DNA of 64,000 bases from Vicugna pacos (GCF_048564905.1 NC_132996.1:66500501-66564500), one strand, 5' to 3'; positions 13,201-22,904 are shown, counted from the first letter of the stretch. The notes: generated from the letters alone by a model not told the origin. Numbers and translations: made by a program.

Positions 13201-14686
13201 GAGTGCGTGCATAGATCCAATATGCAGCCCTTGGGGAATTTTCGCAGAGTGGACGCACCGTGTGATCAGCACCCAGAGCAAGACCCTCGAACAGAGCCAG
13301 ACCCCCGTTCCCTGCCCTCCCCGCAAGGCAGCCACTCCCGGCTTCCAACACCGTGGATTAGCAGTGCCTGTTTTTGGACGTTACCTGAGTGGGACCATGT
13401 ACTCCGTGCTTTTTCGGCTGCCTCCTCTCACTGTATTTCTGAGAGCCGCCCCTTTGCCTCGTGTGGCAGTAGGTCGTCCCCCGCGCGTCACAGCTTATTT
13501 ACTCCGGTGACGTTTGTGTCGTTTGTGGTTTGCTGTTGCTACAAATAGTGCTGCTTGTGAGCACTTTGTACACTTTCTTGGTGAAACCATCTCCACGTTT
13601 CTGTTGGACAGAGATGGGGGAGCGAAACTGCCGGGTCGGCTGGAGTGGACCCTGCGGGTGGTCTCCCCGAGGGTCACACCGCCTGCGCCTCTGCACCCAC
13701 ACTTGGTAGCAGGTCCTTTTCGCTTCAGCCATGCCGCGCAGGGGTAGTGGTAAGAGTGATTGTTTTTAAAACTTAACCCGGATCGTGGCGCATCTCAGCT
13801 CAAGCCCTCCAGTGTCTTCCCACCTGCTCAGACTAAAAGCCCTACCAGTGGCCTGTAAGGAGGATGACCGAGGTGCAGAGTACAACGCAGGCAGGCCTGC
13901 TTTGCCATTTCCGTGAGTCGGGAATGCTGGAGTCGAAGTGTGTCGCGTGTGCCATGAACATACAGTATGCGAATGTAAGTGGTATTAGGCTGCACTGTCC
14001 CCTCTGGGAGTGCCTCTCAGCTTCAGCCTGACACTTTTCCTGTTTCTCTTTGGCAGAAGCTTGGGGACCGTGGGCGCTGTCGCCGTGGACTGCAGAGGAA
14101 ACGTGGCTTATGCGACCTCCACAGGGGGCATCGTCAACAAGCTGGCGGGCCGCGTCGGGGACACGCCGTGCATAGGTGGGCTTGCGGGGTGGATGCCTGC
14201 CCTCCGCCCATCGTCTCGTCCTCCTTTTCTGGTCCCTGCCCCTCCTCCCTGCTTCCTTCATTTCCTTCCTCCTCCTGAAGGTGGCAGTTTCAGAATTTCT
14301 GGGAGTGGCGGGGGGTGGAGGGGGTTGTCCAGGGCACATGGAGAAGGTGTCTGTGTCCAGCAGGCACCTGTTACCTGGGTGCTGTCTTTTGGGGGTGATT
14401 GGGAGGGAGGTGGAGAAGGGGTGCTGAGTTTGGCTCAACACCCCGCAGTGCCTCTTTCTCTCCAGCCCCAGTTTTAGGACCTGCAGACTATTCCCAGAGG
14501 GTTAAGTACACAAACCTCTTCGCAGGCATGGGCTCAAACGAGCAAACTAAGCAAGCTGAGAGTTTAAGTTTGCAGCTGTTAGAGCTGCGTGGCCTGAGAG
14601 GGACTCACCACTGCTTCTGAGATAGTACACAGTGAAGTGTGCTTTGCATGAACCTTATCTAATTCCCAGGAGAGAGAGAGAGAGAG

Positions 14687-14720
<34 letters not shown>

Positions 14721-15641
14721 AGACCCTGTGCAGTCTGGGCAGATGTGCTCTGGGGCAAAGGAGGGGCTGACCTGGTCTGCCTCGCGGGGGCGCCCTCCAT
14801 CCCCCCATCTCAGGTTATTCACCCAGCGCTCACTAGCTCACCGTGGAGTGACACCTCAGCGCTCTTGGGATTGAATATCTATGTAGCATTAGGCTTGGGA
14901 CGTGTGTTTAAATTTCTTGACTGTTGCCGCTCAGTTAGAACCAACCACCTTCCTTGAGCAGGATCTGGAGGTTATGCTGACAATGACATTGGAGCCATTT
15001 CCACGACGGGACACGGGGAAAGCATCCTGAAGGTGAACCTGGCCAGACTCACGCTCTTCCACGTGGAACAGGGTACGTGGAACAAGGTCATTCTGTCCGA
15101 GGACGAGGAAGCAGAAGCTGTTTACAGATAGGTGGGGAAGGAGAAGGGAGCCCTTTCCTGTTTGCTACAGATGTTGCTTTCGGGTTAACCTTCCACTCGG
15201 GTCTGGAAAGGAGAGCGTGTGGAGTACTCTCAGGGGGCTGTGGAGACCTGGAGCCCGGGTGTGGGAGAAAGGGCAGCTCCACGCAGGGCAAGGAGGGCCT
15301 TGTAGGGTGAAGAGCCTTCTCCGAGGCATTCAAATAGAAATCATTTACCAAGAATCTCTGTTCATTCACTTTGGTTTTTCCCATCAGATTCCTTTCAATA
15401 ACTTGTATTGTTTCTCAACCTCTCCTTGTTTTTAGGAAAGACGTTAGAAGAGGCTGCGGACATGTCGTTGGGTTATATGAAGTCAAAGGTCAAAGGTGTC
15501 GGTGGCGTCATCCTGGTCAACAAAGCAGGAGACTGGGCGGCAAAGTGGACCTCCACGTCCATGCCCTGGGCGGCCGCGAAGGACGGCAGGCTGCACTCTG
15601 GAATCGACCTTGGCGAGACCAACGTCACTGACCTGCCCTAA
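7129..15641 (+). CDS. ASRGL1: ASRGL1, isoaspartyl peptidase/L-asparaginase (last five coding exons)
   Basis: ASRGL1 is an N-terminal nucleophile hydrolase that cleaves L-asparagine and isoaspartyl (beta-aspartyl) peptides in the cytosol. It matures by autocleavage before the nucleophile threonine. Joining 7129-7271, 7828-7985, 14057-14175, 14962-15072 and 15436-15641 keeps one frame. It gives residues 64 (split codon) to 308, the same length and C-terminus as the human protein. The autocleavage/nucleophile site is intact as L-G-T-V-G (Thr168). The other active-site residues are present: Thr186 (ATSTGG), Arg196 and Asp199 (GRVGD), and Thr219 (STTGHGE). Exon phases all match. The first 63 residues, including the start and the glycine-rich HGG loop, lie upstream of the window, so promoter and start are not visible. 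Recognition is by sequence memory of human ASRGL1; it looks functional. Confidence 0.96.
7272..8487. other. ASRGL1 intron sequence without clear repeats
   Basis: Apart from the exon at 7828-7985, nothing recognisable was seen here. The sequence is of ordinary base composition and has no credible open frame. Confidence 0.5.
7828..7985 (+). CDS. ASRGL1: ASRGL1 coding exon (residues 112-164)
   Basis: 158 bases, starting [10 protein letters not shown] and ending in D-H-Q plus two bases of Lys164. The donor is 'gtaagt'. The acceptor ends in AAG ('ggctcaag|aca') instead of the usual CAG, a weaker but allowed form. This exon encodes the linker just before the autocleavage site, rich in Lys and Glu ([14 protein letters not shown]), which is cut off from the nucleophile during maturation. 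Confidence 0.95.
8488..8660 (+). mobile_element. MER5A-type hAT DNA transposon relic
   Basis: It follows the MER5A consensus order: 'gtgtactttagtatcacct' (about 8,504), 'aatctaactcagtagatct' (8,567), 'tttcccaggtaattctgag' (8,621). It is a short non-autonomous hAT-Charlie element, mammal-wide and old. Confidence 0.7.
8750..8840 (-). repeat. Possible L1 3' end scrap
   Basis: 'cattttaatagatgtcgcc' then 'ttgctttccaaaa' and 'ctccaccagcc' resembles the antisense L1M 3' region ('attgctttccaaa...cccaccagcag'). It is short and diverged, so the call is tentative. Confidence 0.35.
9372..9734 (+). mobile_element. Non-autonomous hAT element with 8-bp target duplication
   Basis: The element runs from 9380 (CAGcaccatccgatag) to 9726 (ctatatcgg-type end 'tatcggaagcaCAG'). 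Its ends are imperfect inverted repeats of about 16 bases with hAT-type CAG/CTG termini. It is flanked by 'gtctagac' (9372-9379) and 'gtctaaac' (9727-9734), an 8-bp duplication with one mismatch, the size expected for hAT. The body matches a common mammalian dispersed repeat containing 'gagccacatatgtagttg' and 'aaaatattatcatttcaac'. About 55 bases near 9,528-9,583 do not belong to it and look L1-derived. It carries no coding capacity. Confidence 0.75.
9528..9583 (-). repeat. L1-derived filler inside the hAT element
   Basis: The phrase 'ttttggctattgtaaatagt' followed by 'gctgctgtgaacattgggg' is the antisense of the L1 ORF2 C-terminal region encoding A-A-L-F-T-I-A-K-T. It interrupts the hAT body between 'atcaatataagaaattatt' and 'agatattttgcattctttc'. 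There is no poly(A) tail, so it does not look like a normal L1 integration. Confidence 0.5.
9735..10080. other. AT-rich ASRGL1 intron sequence
   Basis: Very AT-rich sequence leading into the hAT transposase relic. It could be the 5' non-coding part of that element, but no terminal repeat was seen. Confidence 0.4.
10084..11960 (+). pseudogene. Decayed hAT transposase gene (ZMYM1/Tip100-like)
   Basis: In the plus direction, scattered but collinear matches to a hAT transposase of the ZMYM1-like group span about 1.9 kb. They are: an N-terminal basic [11 protein letters not shown] segment (10,100); a central C-D-N-G-A-N-V-E-G block at 10,829-10,855, equivalent to the family's G-Y-D-N-G-S-N-M; a Q-I-S-D-V block (11,062); [12 protein letters not shown] (11,529-11,565); and the C-terminal dimerisation motif S-F-S-K-L-K-L-I-K (11,835-11,865) followed by a degraded S-I-E-S. 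Many stops and frameshifts separate them, so the gene is dead. It is intronless and sits inside an ASRGL1 intron in sense orientation. It is either an autonomous hAT copy or a retrocopy of a domesticated hAT gene; no poly(A) tail or terminal repeats were seen to decide. Confidence 0.65.
11990..13065. other. ASRGL1 intron, mostly unassigned
   Basis: The part 12,370-12,790 has weak L1-like phrases (for example 'ttatttaggtccttagctgt') but is too diverged to call. The rest shows nothing recognisable. Open frames here lack homology. Confidence 0.4.
13066..13860 (+). repeat. L2 fragment split by an inserted L1 piece
   Basis: 'aactggtctctgtttccact' (13,102) with 'agccagaatgattctttta' (13,149) matches an old L2-type repeat. 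The repeat resumes at 13,750 ('gagtgattgtttttaaaac' then 'ccctccagtgtcttcccac'). The break is filled by antisense L1 sequence at 13,175-13,690. Confidence 0.5.
13175..13690 (-). mobile_element. Old L1 3' end, unusually CpG-rich
   Basis: The antisense L1M 3' region is recognisable from 'gtgatcagcacccagagc' (13,261), 'ggattagcagtgcctgttt' (13,352), 'atagtgctgcttgtgagca' (13,544) and 'tttctgttggacagagatg' (13,598). It is 5' truncated and very diverged. Unlike typical old L1 it is loaded with CpG, for example in 'cgcacaccgcgagtgcgtg'. Confidence 0.6.
14057..14175 (+). CDS. ASRGL1: ASRGL1 coding exon with catalytic Thr168
   Basis: 119 bases. The acceptor is 'tctttggcag', the donor 'catag|gtgggc'. 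It encodes [12 protein letters not shown], which places the nucleophile Thr168 four codons into the exon, and continues through ATSTGG and GRVGDTPC. It opens with the third base of Lys164 and ends with the first base of Gly204. It is CpG-rich, like its neighbourhood. Confidence 0.95.
14670..14717 (+). repeat. Composite (AG)n(TG)n microsatellite
   Basis: About 20 bases of AG repeat pass directly into about 28 bases of TG repeat, inside an ASRGL1 intron between two coding exons. It is likely to be length-polymorphic. Confidence 0.95.
14962..15072 (+). CDS. ASRGL1: ASRGL1 coding exon (residues 204-241)
   Basis: 111 bases. The acceptor is 'ccttgagcag', the donor 'cag g|gtacgt'. It encodes [11 protein letters not shown], then A-I-S-T-T-G-H-G-E with Thr219 of the active site, then [11 protein letters not shown]. 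Phase runs from 1 to 1 and joins cleanly to both neighbours. Confidence 0.95.
15436..15641 (+). CDS. ASRGL1: ASRGL1 last coding exon (residues 241-308 and stop)
   Basis: 206 coding bases including the TAA at 15639-15641. The acceptor is 'gtttttag'. It encodes [10 protein letters not shown] through [14 protein letters not shown] and ends in T-D-L-P, the human C-terminus. The 3' UTR follows in the same exon. Confidence 0.95.
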
Positions 15642-16748
15642 GCCCCCGGGAGACTGCGTTCTAGATGCTAGCTTGGAGGGAAAGCACGCTTGCCTGGTGT
15701 CGAGATCTAGCTTAATCAATTAGATCTAGAAATGGAAAAATCCTATGGTCTGTCACTTGTTTTGTTGCCTTGATCAGTGTTTGGTTGGGGGCGGATTCCG
15801 AAGTGATATGAGAAATGCCCACATTAAGATCAAAATGAGAGTAGTGAAGATGGCACACCCCGCAGAGCCTTCCTCGTGAGTGGGCCACAGTGTCTTAGGT
15901 TAGAAAGAAGAAACAGCGTGATCTCAACAGGACAGAAGCAACCTCGGTGCAGGGAGTGCCTTTTGGAATTGGGTGGCCCACCACAGTGATGGAGGCTGCT
16001 GGCTGGAAGGTGTGGGGGTCCAGAGGACAGCAGTGCCCCCGGCAGGACCCAGTGCAGGGGCGAGGTGGGGAGGAATGAGCCAGTGGAGGAAGCAGAGGTG
16101 AGGTGGGAGCAGCAGAGCTCAGTTCCGAGTCAGAAGAACATTGAGTAAAAGAACCTCTGAGGGACAAACTGATTTCTCAAAGAAAGCTCAGATCTCCTCT
16201 GACTTACTAATAGAGACATGTTTCCAGATACTTTGAAAGGCCCCTCTGGTAACCCACGGCTCTGATCGACAGATGAAGGGGCCTCAGGATGACTCTGGAG
16301 CTCCTTTAAGTCCGAGGGTTTTCTTGGGCTCACACACAAGCCCGCTCGCCGCGTGTTTCCCACCAGCCAGCCCGGCCGACCAAGGCCAGCCTCCGCCTGC
16401 CTGGCCCTCTGGGCCCTCGCGTAGCGAGTGGCAGGGCTCCTGGCCGCTCAGCCTCTCCTGCGACCAGGAAGGGCCAGGCACTGCTGAGATGAGCTGACTT
16501 ACTGCTGTCCATCCTGTCCAGCGCCGTGGGTTCCCCCAGCTGAGCTGGGTGTGCAGCGCGGTCAGCCTGGTGAAGAAAGTGACTCCCTGGTGGAGGTGTT
16601 CCTGTTAACCCCCTTACACTGGAAATGGTATTTTTGCTGTGACATTTCTGCCCAGTTTTTTGGTCTGTCAGGGCTTACCTTCTCTCTGGAAAGAAATTGC
16701 TTCACTTTAAATTCCATGTGCCGCTAATAAAATGTATTTTGAAAAAAT
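15642..16748 (+). other. ASRGL1: ASRGL1 3' UTR
   Basis: About 1.1 kb of non-coding sequence runs from the stop to the poly(A) signal. It contains GC-rich stretches (16,330-16,480) but no recognised repeat. The exact cleavage site is inferred to lie 15-25 bases after the AATAAA. An earlier minor poly(A) site cannot be excluded. Confidence 0.75.
16726..16731 (+). terminator. ASRGL1: ASRGL1 poly(A) signal AATAAA
   Basis: Canonical AATAAA in 'gctaataaaatgtattttg', followed by an A-rich run and then 'agtgtggtt', a GT-rich downstream element. It is the first canonical signal after the stop codon in a suitable context. Confidence 0.85.
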
Positions 16749-17094
16749 AACAGTGTGGTTAGGAGTCACTTGGCAAAGACCGGAATGTACACGAACAAGC
16801 TCCCTTGGTCCATCAGGTAAACTCGTTAAGGAGAGCTTCCGGCACAAGGGTGGTGTGTGATGTGATGAGACGTCCTGCCTCGTGGAGTATGTTGGAGAGT
16901 TTTACGGAAGAAGTGCGTTTTTTCCGGCTGGGTTATGGAAGAAGCCTCACCACCACTGCGGGACTCAGTGGGACGGACGGACCAGTCTTCTCACCATTCT
17001 CTGCACCAGGCGGGCGGGCTGTCCCAGCCCCGTCCCCTGGCCTCCCCTGCACCCGCGTCAGCTATCTGAGCCCGGGAGAAGGAGGTGGCACCTG

Positions 17095-17225
17095 GAGTCA
17101 GAAGGGAGTTTGAACCCTGCTTCCCACTACAACCTGGGTGACCCCGGGCAAGCTAATGTCTGAGGATTTTGTCATCTCTAAAACAGATTACTATGGCAAT
17201 TAAATGAAAATAAAGGGCAACTGCT
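17095..17225 (+). repeat. MIR SINE fragment
   Basis: Sense MIR: 'gagtttgaaccctgcttcc', 'cctgggtgaccccgggcaag', then 'atctctaaaacagattact'. It lies about 350 bases after the ASRGL1 poly(A) signal. Confidence 0.7.
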
Positions 17226-17349
17226 CGGTGTTTATCCTCGGATCCTCTGAACGTAGAGACCCTGTGGCCAGGCCCAGGAGGGGGCGGGTGTGATTATGTC
17301 CTTGGAAACCTCCGTCTGCAGCAACCGTCCTCTAGAAACGGGTTTTGTT

Positions 17350-17726
17350 GGCAGGTGTGTTCGTTTGCCAGGGCTGCCAGCAATAAGATAGCACAGGCAG
17401 TGGCTCACACAACGGACATGTGGTTTCTCACGGTTCTGGAGGCCAGAGGCCCGAGATCCAGGTGTCAGTGGGGTGGATTCTCCGGAGGCAGCTGCCCTTG
17501 ACCTGCACGTGGCTGCCTTCTCACCGCGTCCTCACGTGGTCTTTTTTTCATACACGTCTGTGGCCAAACTGCCTCCTGTAAGGACACCGGTCAGGTGGAT
17601 CAGGGCCACCCCAACAGCCTCGTTTTCTCTCCAGCGCCTCTTCAAAGGCCCTGTCTCCAAACACCTGGGGGTTAGGGCTTCCGCATGGGAGTTCTGAGGG
17701 GACACAGTTCAGCCCCCAGCAGGAGG
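17350..17726 (-). mobile_element. MaLR-type LTR fossil (MLT1/MST-like)
   Basis: The plus strand reads as the reverse complement of an ERVL-MaLR LTR: 'tttgccagggctgccagcaa', 'ctcacggttctggaggccag', 'tgggggttagggcttccgca', ending near 'acacagttcagcccccagc'. It is an old solo LTR-like fossil with no internal part beside it. The subfamily (MLT1 or MST) was not decided. Confidence 0.65.
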
Positions 17727-18104
17727 CACAGCAGAACTACACTCGGGGTTGGGCAGGAAGAGACTCTGGCGAAGTCAGATCACTAAGCAGATAAGGAAGA
17801 AGGAAGCAGTGGGGAGGGAGGCCTGGCTTTGCGCTTATCCGTTCACAAGGGAAGTGGCTCTAGTCACGAGAGGCTGCTGGGAGGCTCAGCTCCGGCCACC
17901 CGACCCCGTTGGACGGCAGCCCCTCTGTGCAAGCCCTCAGACCTCGGCTCTGTGAAGGGCCACCTCCGCTAGCCCAGGATTCTGTATGTGGAGACCACAC
18001 AGGGGTCTTCTTGCCCACATATTGTCCAGTGGCAGCCCCCTTCTGTCCAACACACAGAGGAGCGGGACAGGACCTGAAATGACCGCAGCTGTTACCACTT
18101 CTTA

Positions 18105-18120
18105 CCACAAGAGGGCAGCA
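18105..18120 (+). promoter_or_regulatory. Putative CTCF-binding site
   Basis: CCACAAGAGGGCAGCA fits the CTCF core CCASYAGRKGGCRS except at one position (A for T/C at the fifth). It lies about 1.4 kb downstream of the ASRGL1 poly(A) signal in unique sequence. The call is from sequence only; occupancy is unknown. Confidence 0.5.
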
Positions 18121-18179
18121 AACCATGCAGTGTCCACCCGTTCCTGCAGCTCCAGGCGGGTTGACAACTCGACTTTGGA

Positions 18180-19380
18180 TTAAAACAATCTGCTCTGAAA
18201 GTTTGGAATCAAAGAGGGGTTCCTGTCCCTGACCTTCATTTTCATCTAAATTCTACAATTTATTTTAGAGCACAGTTGTCAAAAAAAAACATACTAGCAA
18301 ATGCCCCACAGAACCCATCAAAATTAGCCACGTCTCTGACTCTTAAAACAACGAAGGCTGCTCTGCACCGGCTGCCAGGTGCCAGGCCCGTGGCGAGCCC
18401 GCCGGGCAGCCCCAGCCTCAGCCCTCAGCAGCTGCTTCCAGCCGGGAAGACAGATCTGTCATATTTGGCCTGAACTGGCAAAATGGTGGGATCACAAGGC
18501 GCATAATGGGGGCCCAGAGGCGGGAGTGGGTTTCTGCCCCGGGGCAGCTCGGCCCGCCCGCGCAGCTGGAAGGGACAGTCCTGGAAGGAACGGCCTTAAA
18601 CTTGTAGCTGTTGGACAACAAATTTTTTTTTTCAAATAATGTCTTTTCTAGATGTATTCTTCTCCAGCAAAGAGAGATTATAGACTCTGAGGGCAAAAGG
18701 AGGGTGGAACATGCTGTGTCCCTGTCTTCCAAGTGGGTGGCATGGGGAAGCCATCAGGGACACCGTCCTTCCTGCTCCACCACCGGCTGCCTTCACCCCT
18801 GCACAGAACCATCACTGCAGCTGGTGGGGAGCACGGGAGTGTCCCCGCAGAGCTTCCAGCCAAGGAGAGTGCAGTGCCCTTCCTCCTCCTCCTGCTCAGT
18901 GTAGGAGTGACCCGGGAAGGAACGGGGCTGAAGGACCAAGGCAAAACCAGGTCTAGGAATGAGGTCTGGAAGGGGTGTGGGTGCCCAGCAGTGGTTCCAT
19001 CCAAAGCACAGATACCATTAGATGGGCAGGTAGCCCTACCTCCCCCGCCCCACACACACGCACTCAGATGAGTTGAGCCACTGTCACACAGCTCGTCCCC
19101 TGTGAGAGGTTAATGTGAATGGGGAGGCACAGGGACAACTCGGCCCTTTTGGAAGATGAAATAAGGCCCAGAGAAACTGGAGTTTCCCATCTACTCCAGT
19201 TAAATGGAAGTTTATCTCAGCCTTCCCCCTCCCAAATCCTCTGTCCCTGAGTGATGGTCCTTACTACATCCCTCGTGGTACCCGGCACCCACCAAGCCTC
19301 AGGTGAGAAGCAGGAAAGAACAGCACTTGTAATGACTTTACCCTTCAAATTCTGCTTCCCACCCACCCACCCACTATTAA
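18180..19380. other. Intergenic unique sequence
   Basis: GC-rich in 18,360-18,600 and otherwise ordinary. No gene, repeat family or RNA gene was recognised. Confidence 0.5.
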
Positions 19381-19505
19381 GGTGGAATTGGCGGTAGAGC
19401 GCATGCTTAGCATGCATGAGTTCCTGGGTTCAATTCCCAGTACCTCCTCTAAAAGTATATCGATAAATAAACCTAATTACCTGCCCCGAACCAAAAAAAA
19501 TTAAA
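19381..19505 (+). mobile_element. Vic-1 SINE (tRNA-Ala-derived, camelid)
   Basis: 'ggcggtagagcgcatgcttagcatgcatgag' (shown in part) is the tRNA-Ala-like head with A box, and 'gggttcaattcccagtacc' carries the B box. These are followed by the Vic-1 tail with 'acctaattacctgcccc' and an A-rich end. The first bases of the head are degraded. It lies between ASRGL1 and SCGB1A1. Confidence 0.85.
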
Positions 19506-19804
19506 AGGTGGATTTGGATTTTCATATAGTAAGAGGTTTGGGCCAGGAGGGACGGGGTTGGTAGAGGAGATCACGCTGGGGTTCTTTTTTTTTTTTTTAG
19601 AGCACTGATCATCTCAGAGTTAACTCTGTTTTTCGCTCTGCAATTACCAGCACTTTCTGGATCCTGTGCCCAACTCGGATGGGGTTTGGGTGCTAAACTA
19701 TGGCTGGGAGCAAAGGGGAAGGAAGATCAGTTCTTCCCATCCTGTAGACCTTGGCTTCAAGGCCAGCTCAGGCAGCCCTGGGGTTGTTACCTGGTGGGGG
19801 AGCA

Positions 19805-20110
19805 ATTTTTTACCGAACTTTTTTAGTTAAAAATAACCTTTTAATGCAATAAAATGGGTATGTGTTCATTACAGAAGTTGGAAAAATTGACAAAACTTTT
19901 TAAGTGTGAAAAAACAAATCCACAAAAATAAGAAAAAAATCAGGGGAAAAATGTCTTACCACCCAGTGAATATCACTGTTAACACCTGTTATATATTCAT
20001 CGGTGTCTTCTCCAAAATAAGATCTTACCATACCTGCTTTTTTAAACACTTTTTCAATTAACAATCCGCGTATCCTTGTCAATAAACCTCAGCTTTTGTA
20101 ATACTCAGTC
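19805..20110 (-). repeat. Possible old L1-type repeat
   Basis: AT-rich sequence with 'ttaccacccagtgaatatca', 'ctgttaacacctgttatat' and 'acctgcttttttaaacact' resembles a common antisense mammalian repeat of L1 3'-end type. The family is uncertain. Confidence 0.35.
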
Positions 20111-22010
20111 AACATGCAAATTTTCTCAAAAAACTTCACCGACAGCAAGTTTGTCCAAATCCTGTCCCTTGCCTGGACTGGGGACTGTGCCCCTCAGTCT
20201 CCTCACAGGCCTGCCTGTTTTTAACTCCCTGACTTGTTAGGTGGGGGGGCCAGGTGCCCAGCTGGTCGGGCTGCCACCCCTGGGACGGATGAACACTTGG
20301 CGAGACCCTCTCACAGGGGCGCCCGCATCAAACACAAACGTCCCCTCCGCAGCAGAAGCCCGCGGCGCTGGGCTGAGGGAACAGGACTGGGCTCAAGGTT
20401 TGGGAAGGGAAATGTGGGTTGTGCCAGAGTACGGGGCCCCACCCAGAAATTTGGCAAAGAGTGGCCGGGAGTGGGAAGAGCAGGTGGGGAGCGGGTTCGC
20501 CCCGTGCAGCCTCCAGGAAAGGCCTGGCCCCCCACCCTTCCTGCTCCGAGCCTCCTCAGGCCACCTCTTCCCAGGCCACGTCCTCCCCTTCAACCTCTCC
20601 CAAGGCCTGCCGACCACACAGTAAGCAGGAGCTACGCCAAGTGCCTCTTGGGCAAAGGGCATTTGCAGAAGGATTTACAAATTGGCACCGCCGGAGGCCA
20701 ATCTCGCAGCAAATCCAGCAATATTCTCTGTGGGGTGAGAACAAAGGCTGGGGTTCTCTTGCCTTCGAGAACAACATTCCACCGTCCACCAGTGCCAGAT
20801 CCCTGGGGCTCTGAACTCCTGAACTCTCTCCCAGTGTTCTATTCAGACATCAAGTATTTAAGTCTTTCAAAAAGTAAGAAAGACCAAGGTGAGTTCTTCC
20901 CTCCCTCCCTCTGGGCCCACTCAGCCTGCAGCTCCCTGTGACCCCTGCTCCACCCCGCGGCCTCACCCCGAGCTGGCCTTTCTGCCTCGGGCCTCCCCAA
21001 TCTTCCCGGCCATCTCTGCTCATCTTATCTCTGGCTCTTACACAGATATCACACCCAGGATGCCTCATGACTAAAAACTCTGCCGCCCCCCGCCCCCGCC
21101 CTTTCCCACCCTGTCCCTGTCTTCTTAGAAATTCCAGCATGTTTGTCAACTGCTCTCAGGACCCAGGGCGGGGCGCCCTGCAGAACCGAACCTCCCACAC
21201 ACACACTCCGCGCTCCCAGCCCCAAGTCCTTACTTGGATGTGCTGCAGAAAACAGGCGGCCCATCCAGGGAGCACGACGTGCCTGCCTTATTTCACGGGC
21301 ATGTCCCTGAGTGTGGGCACCCGAGGTCTCAGACCCAGAGCCCCGCTGTGGCACCCTGGGGCGGCCTCCCTGGGAAGGGGCTTCACTGTATTTGAGAGGA
21401 GAGGTTCCAGCGCTATTTCCCTGTCTCTGACCACTGGGGCCATGGCCTGACTACCCCTCCCAAGCTGGGCCAGTCCCCTGCCCAGGCTGTTCGGGGGCTC
21501 AGATTGGGAAGGCGCCGTGGCCCGGGCCGCGTGGGCAGAATGTTCCCAGCTGCTCTAAAGCCCGGCAGGCGGGGCTGCGCTGCCCCTCCCGGGGGCAGCT
21601 CCCAGGAGGGGGTCAGCTCCCCTGGCACCCGCAGGCCTCAGGCCTGGTGCCAACACCGCCCAGCTTCTCGGCCTATCTCAGTGTCAAGGCTCCCCGGGGG
21701 CCGCTTGGGTGGCAGCTGGGCCTGGGCTCAAGTATGAAGGCAGAGGAACTAGGAACTCCATCTCGTGGCTTGGACTCTGCACCCCCACAGCCAGCCCTCC
21801 CGGGAGCCCCATCCTGCCCACCACCCTCGAGGATTAGGTCACCCAAGAGCCCCCTAGGGTTCCCTCTGCTGCTGCGTCAGACCCAAACCCCTGGGCCGGC
21901 TCCTCCCAGTGCCCCAGCAGGCAGGGGCTGCCCAGGCCTCTGCACACCCCACTCCCTCTCTCGAAATGCTTTTCCACCCTTGAAGGGTTTACAAGTTGCA
22001 TAATAGTAAC
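20111..22010. other. GC-rich intergenic sequence, no gene recognised
   Basis: Several overlapping open frames of up to 235 codons exist in different frames because the region is GC-rich and stop-poor. None shows a recognisable domain or splice structure. No repeat family was identified. Confidence 0.45.
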
Positions 22011-22014
22011 CTCC

Positions 22015-22120
22015 CTCTGAGGGTAGGTGCAAAGATCAGTTAGTTAACGCACGGAAAAGTCTTAGAAGTGTGCCTGCATGTTGGAAACACTCGTAAGTGT
22101 GAGCTCTTGTTACGGCCTTA
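22015..22120 (+). repeat. MIR 3' part
   Basis: 'atcagttagttaacgcacg' then 'cttagaagtgtgcctgcatg' and 'aacactcgtaagtgtgagc' follows the MIR 3' half (frequency-of-transcripts style '...gcttagaacagtgcctggca...cactcaataagtg'). Confidence 0.5.
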
Positions 22121-22379
22121 TTTTGTCCCCCAGTCACGCCAACCAGCATGAACTCTCCCTTTTCTGGGCCCTGGCCACTCTTCAGGGTCCCCAGCCAGCA
22201 GCTCCTAAAAAGGGCCTCTGTTCCACGGACCCAAAAGTTGCTTTGACCATGATGGACACTGAGACGCGCGGGCCCCAGACAGCAGGCCTGATGGCACTGT
22301 GCTGGGCAAGGTCCCTGGGCAGGGCTCCCCCCGCCCCGCAACAATGATGCCAACACAAAGGGGAAGCCCGGTTTCATAG

Positions 22380-22560
22380 TTTCCGGCTTACAGAGCACTT
22401 TCCCAGTTCCCTCTGCTTCGCGGAGCAGACAGGGCGGAAGTCGTCATCCCCGTTTTCCAAACGGGGCCCTTGATGCGCAGAGGCGGCGAGCACTGCACCC
22501 AGGCCACACGCTGGGACGTGGCCAGGTGGGCCCAGGATCCAGCTCTGCCTGATGCCAAGC
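22380..22560 (-). repeat. MIR SINE fragment
   Basis: Antisense MIR: 'cttacagagcactttccca', 'atccccgttttccaaacggg', then 'gcagaggcggcgagcactg'. Confidence 0.55.
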
Positions 22561-22904
22561 CCAGCAGTTTCTCCTCAGCACCGAGCTGGGTCACAATCAG
22601 TTAAGTGCATCTTCCTCCTTCTGAAAAGCAGCTCAGATGCCAAAGGAATTAGAGACGATGAAAACCAGACGCCCTGCCCCTTGTCTCTGGACCTGCTCCC
22701 AGGAAAGGGAGGACAACGGATACGTGGCCCCCAGGGCCCGGCCCGCCCCGTGAGCTCAGCACTTGGCAGAGGGAGTCTCACTGAGGAAGGCCTGGGAGAC
22801 CCCTGGGGCCTGGGAAAGCCTCTCCCCAGACCTGGGGCCAGACTGCAGGCCCATTCAGCTCCAGGGTCAAAACAAGGAGTGACCAAGGCCAACCGTTTTG
22901 CTAC

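Noticed and set aside
13842-14441. A 199-codon minus-strand frame opposite the ASRGL1 catalytic exon
   Set aside because: It is a shadow of the real exon and its GC-rich flanks; the sense frame matches ASRGL1 and splices correctly.
20234-20941. A 235-codon open frame on the plus strand
   Set aside because: GC-rich DNA with long frames in several overlapping phases; low-complexity Pro/Arg/Gly content and no family resemblance.
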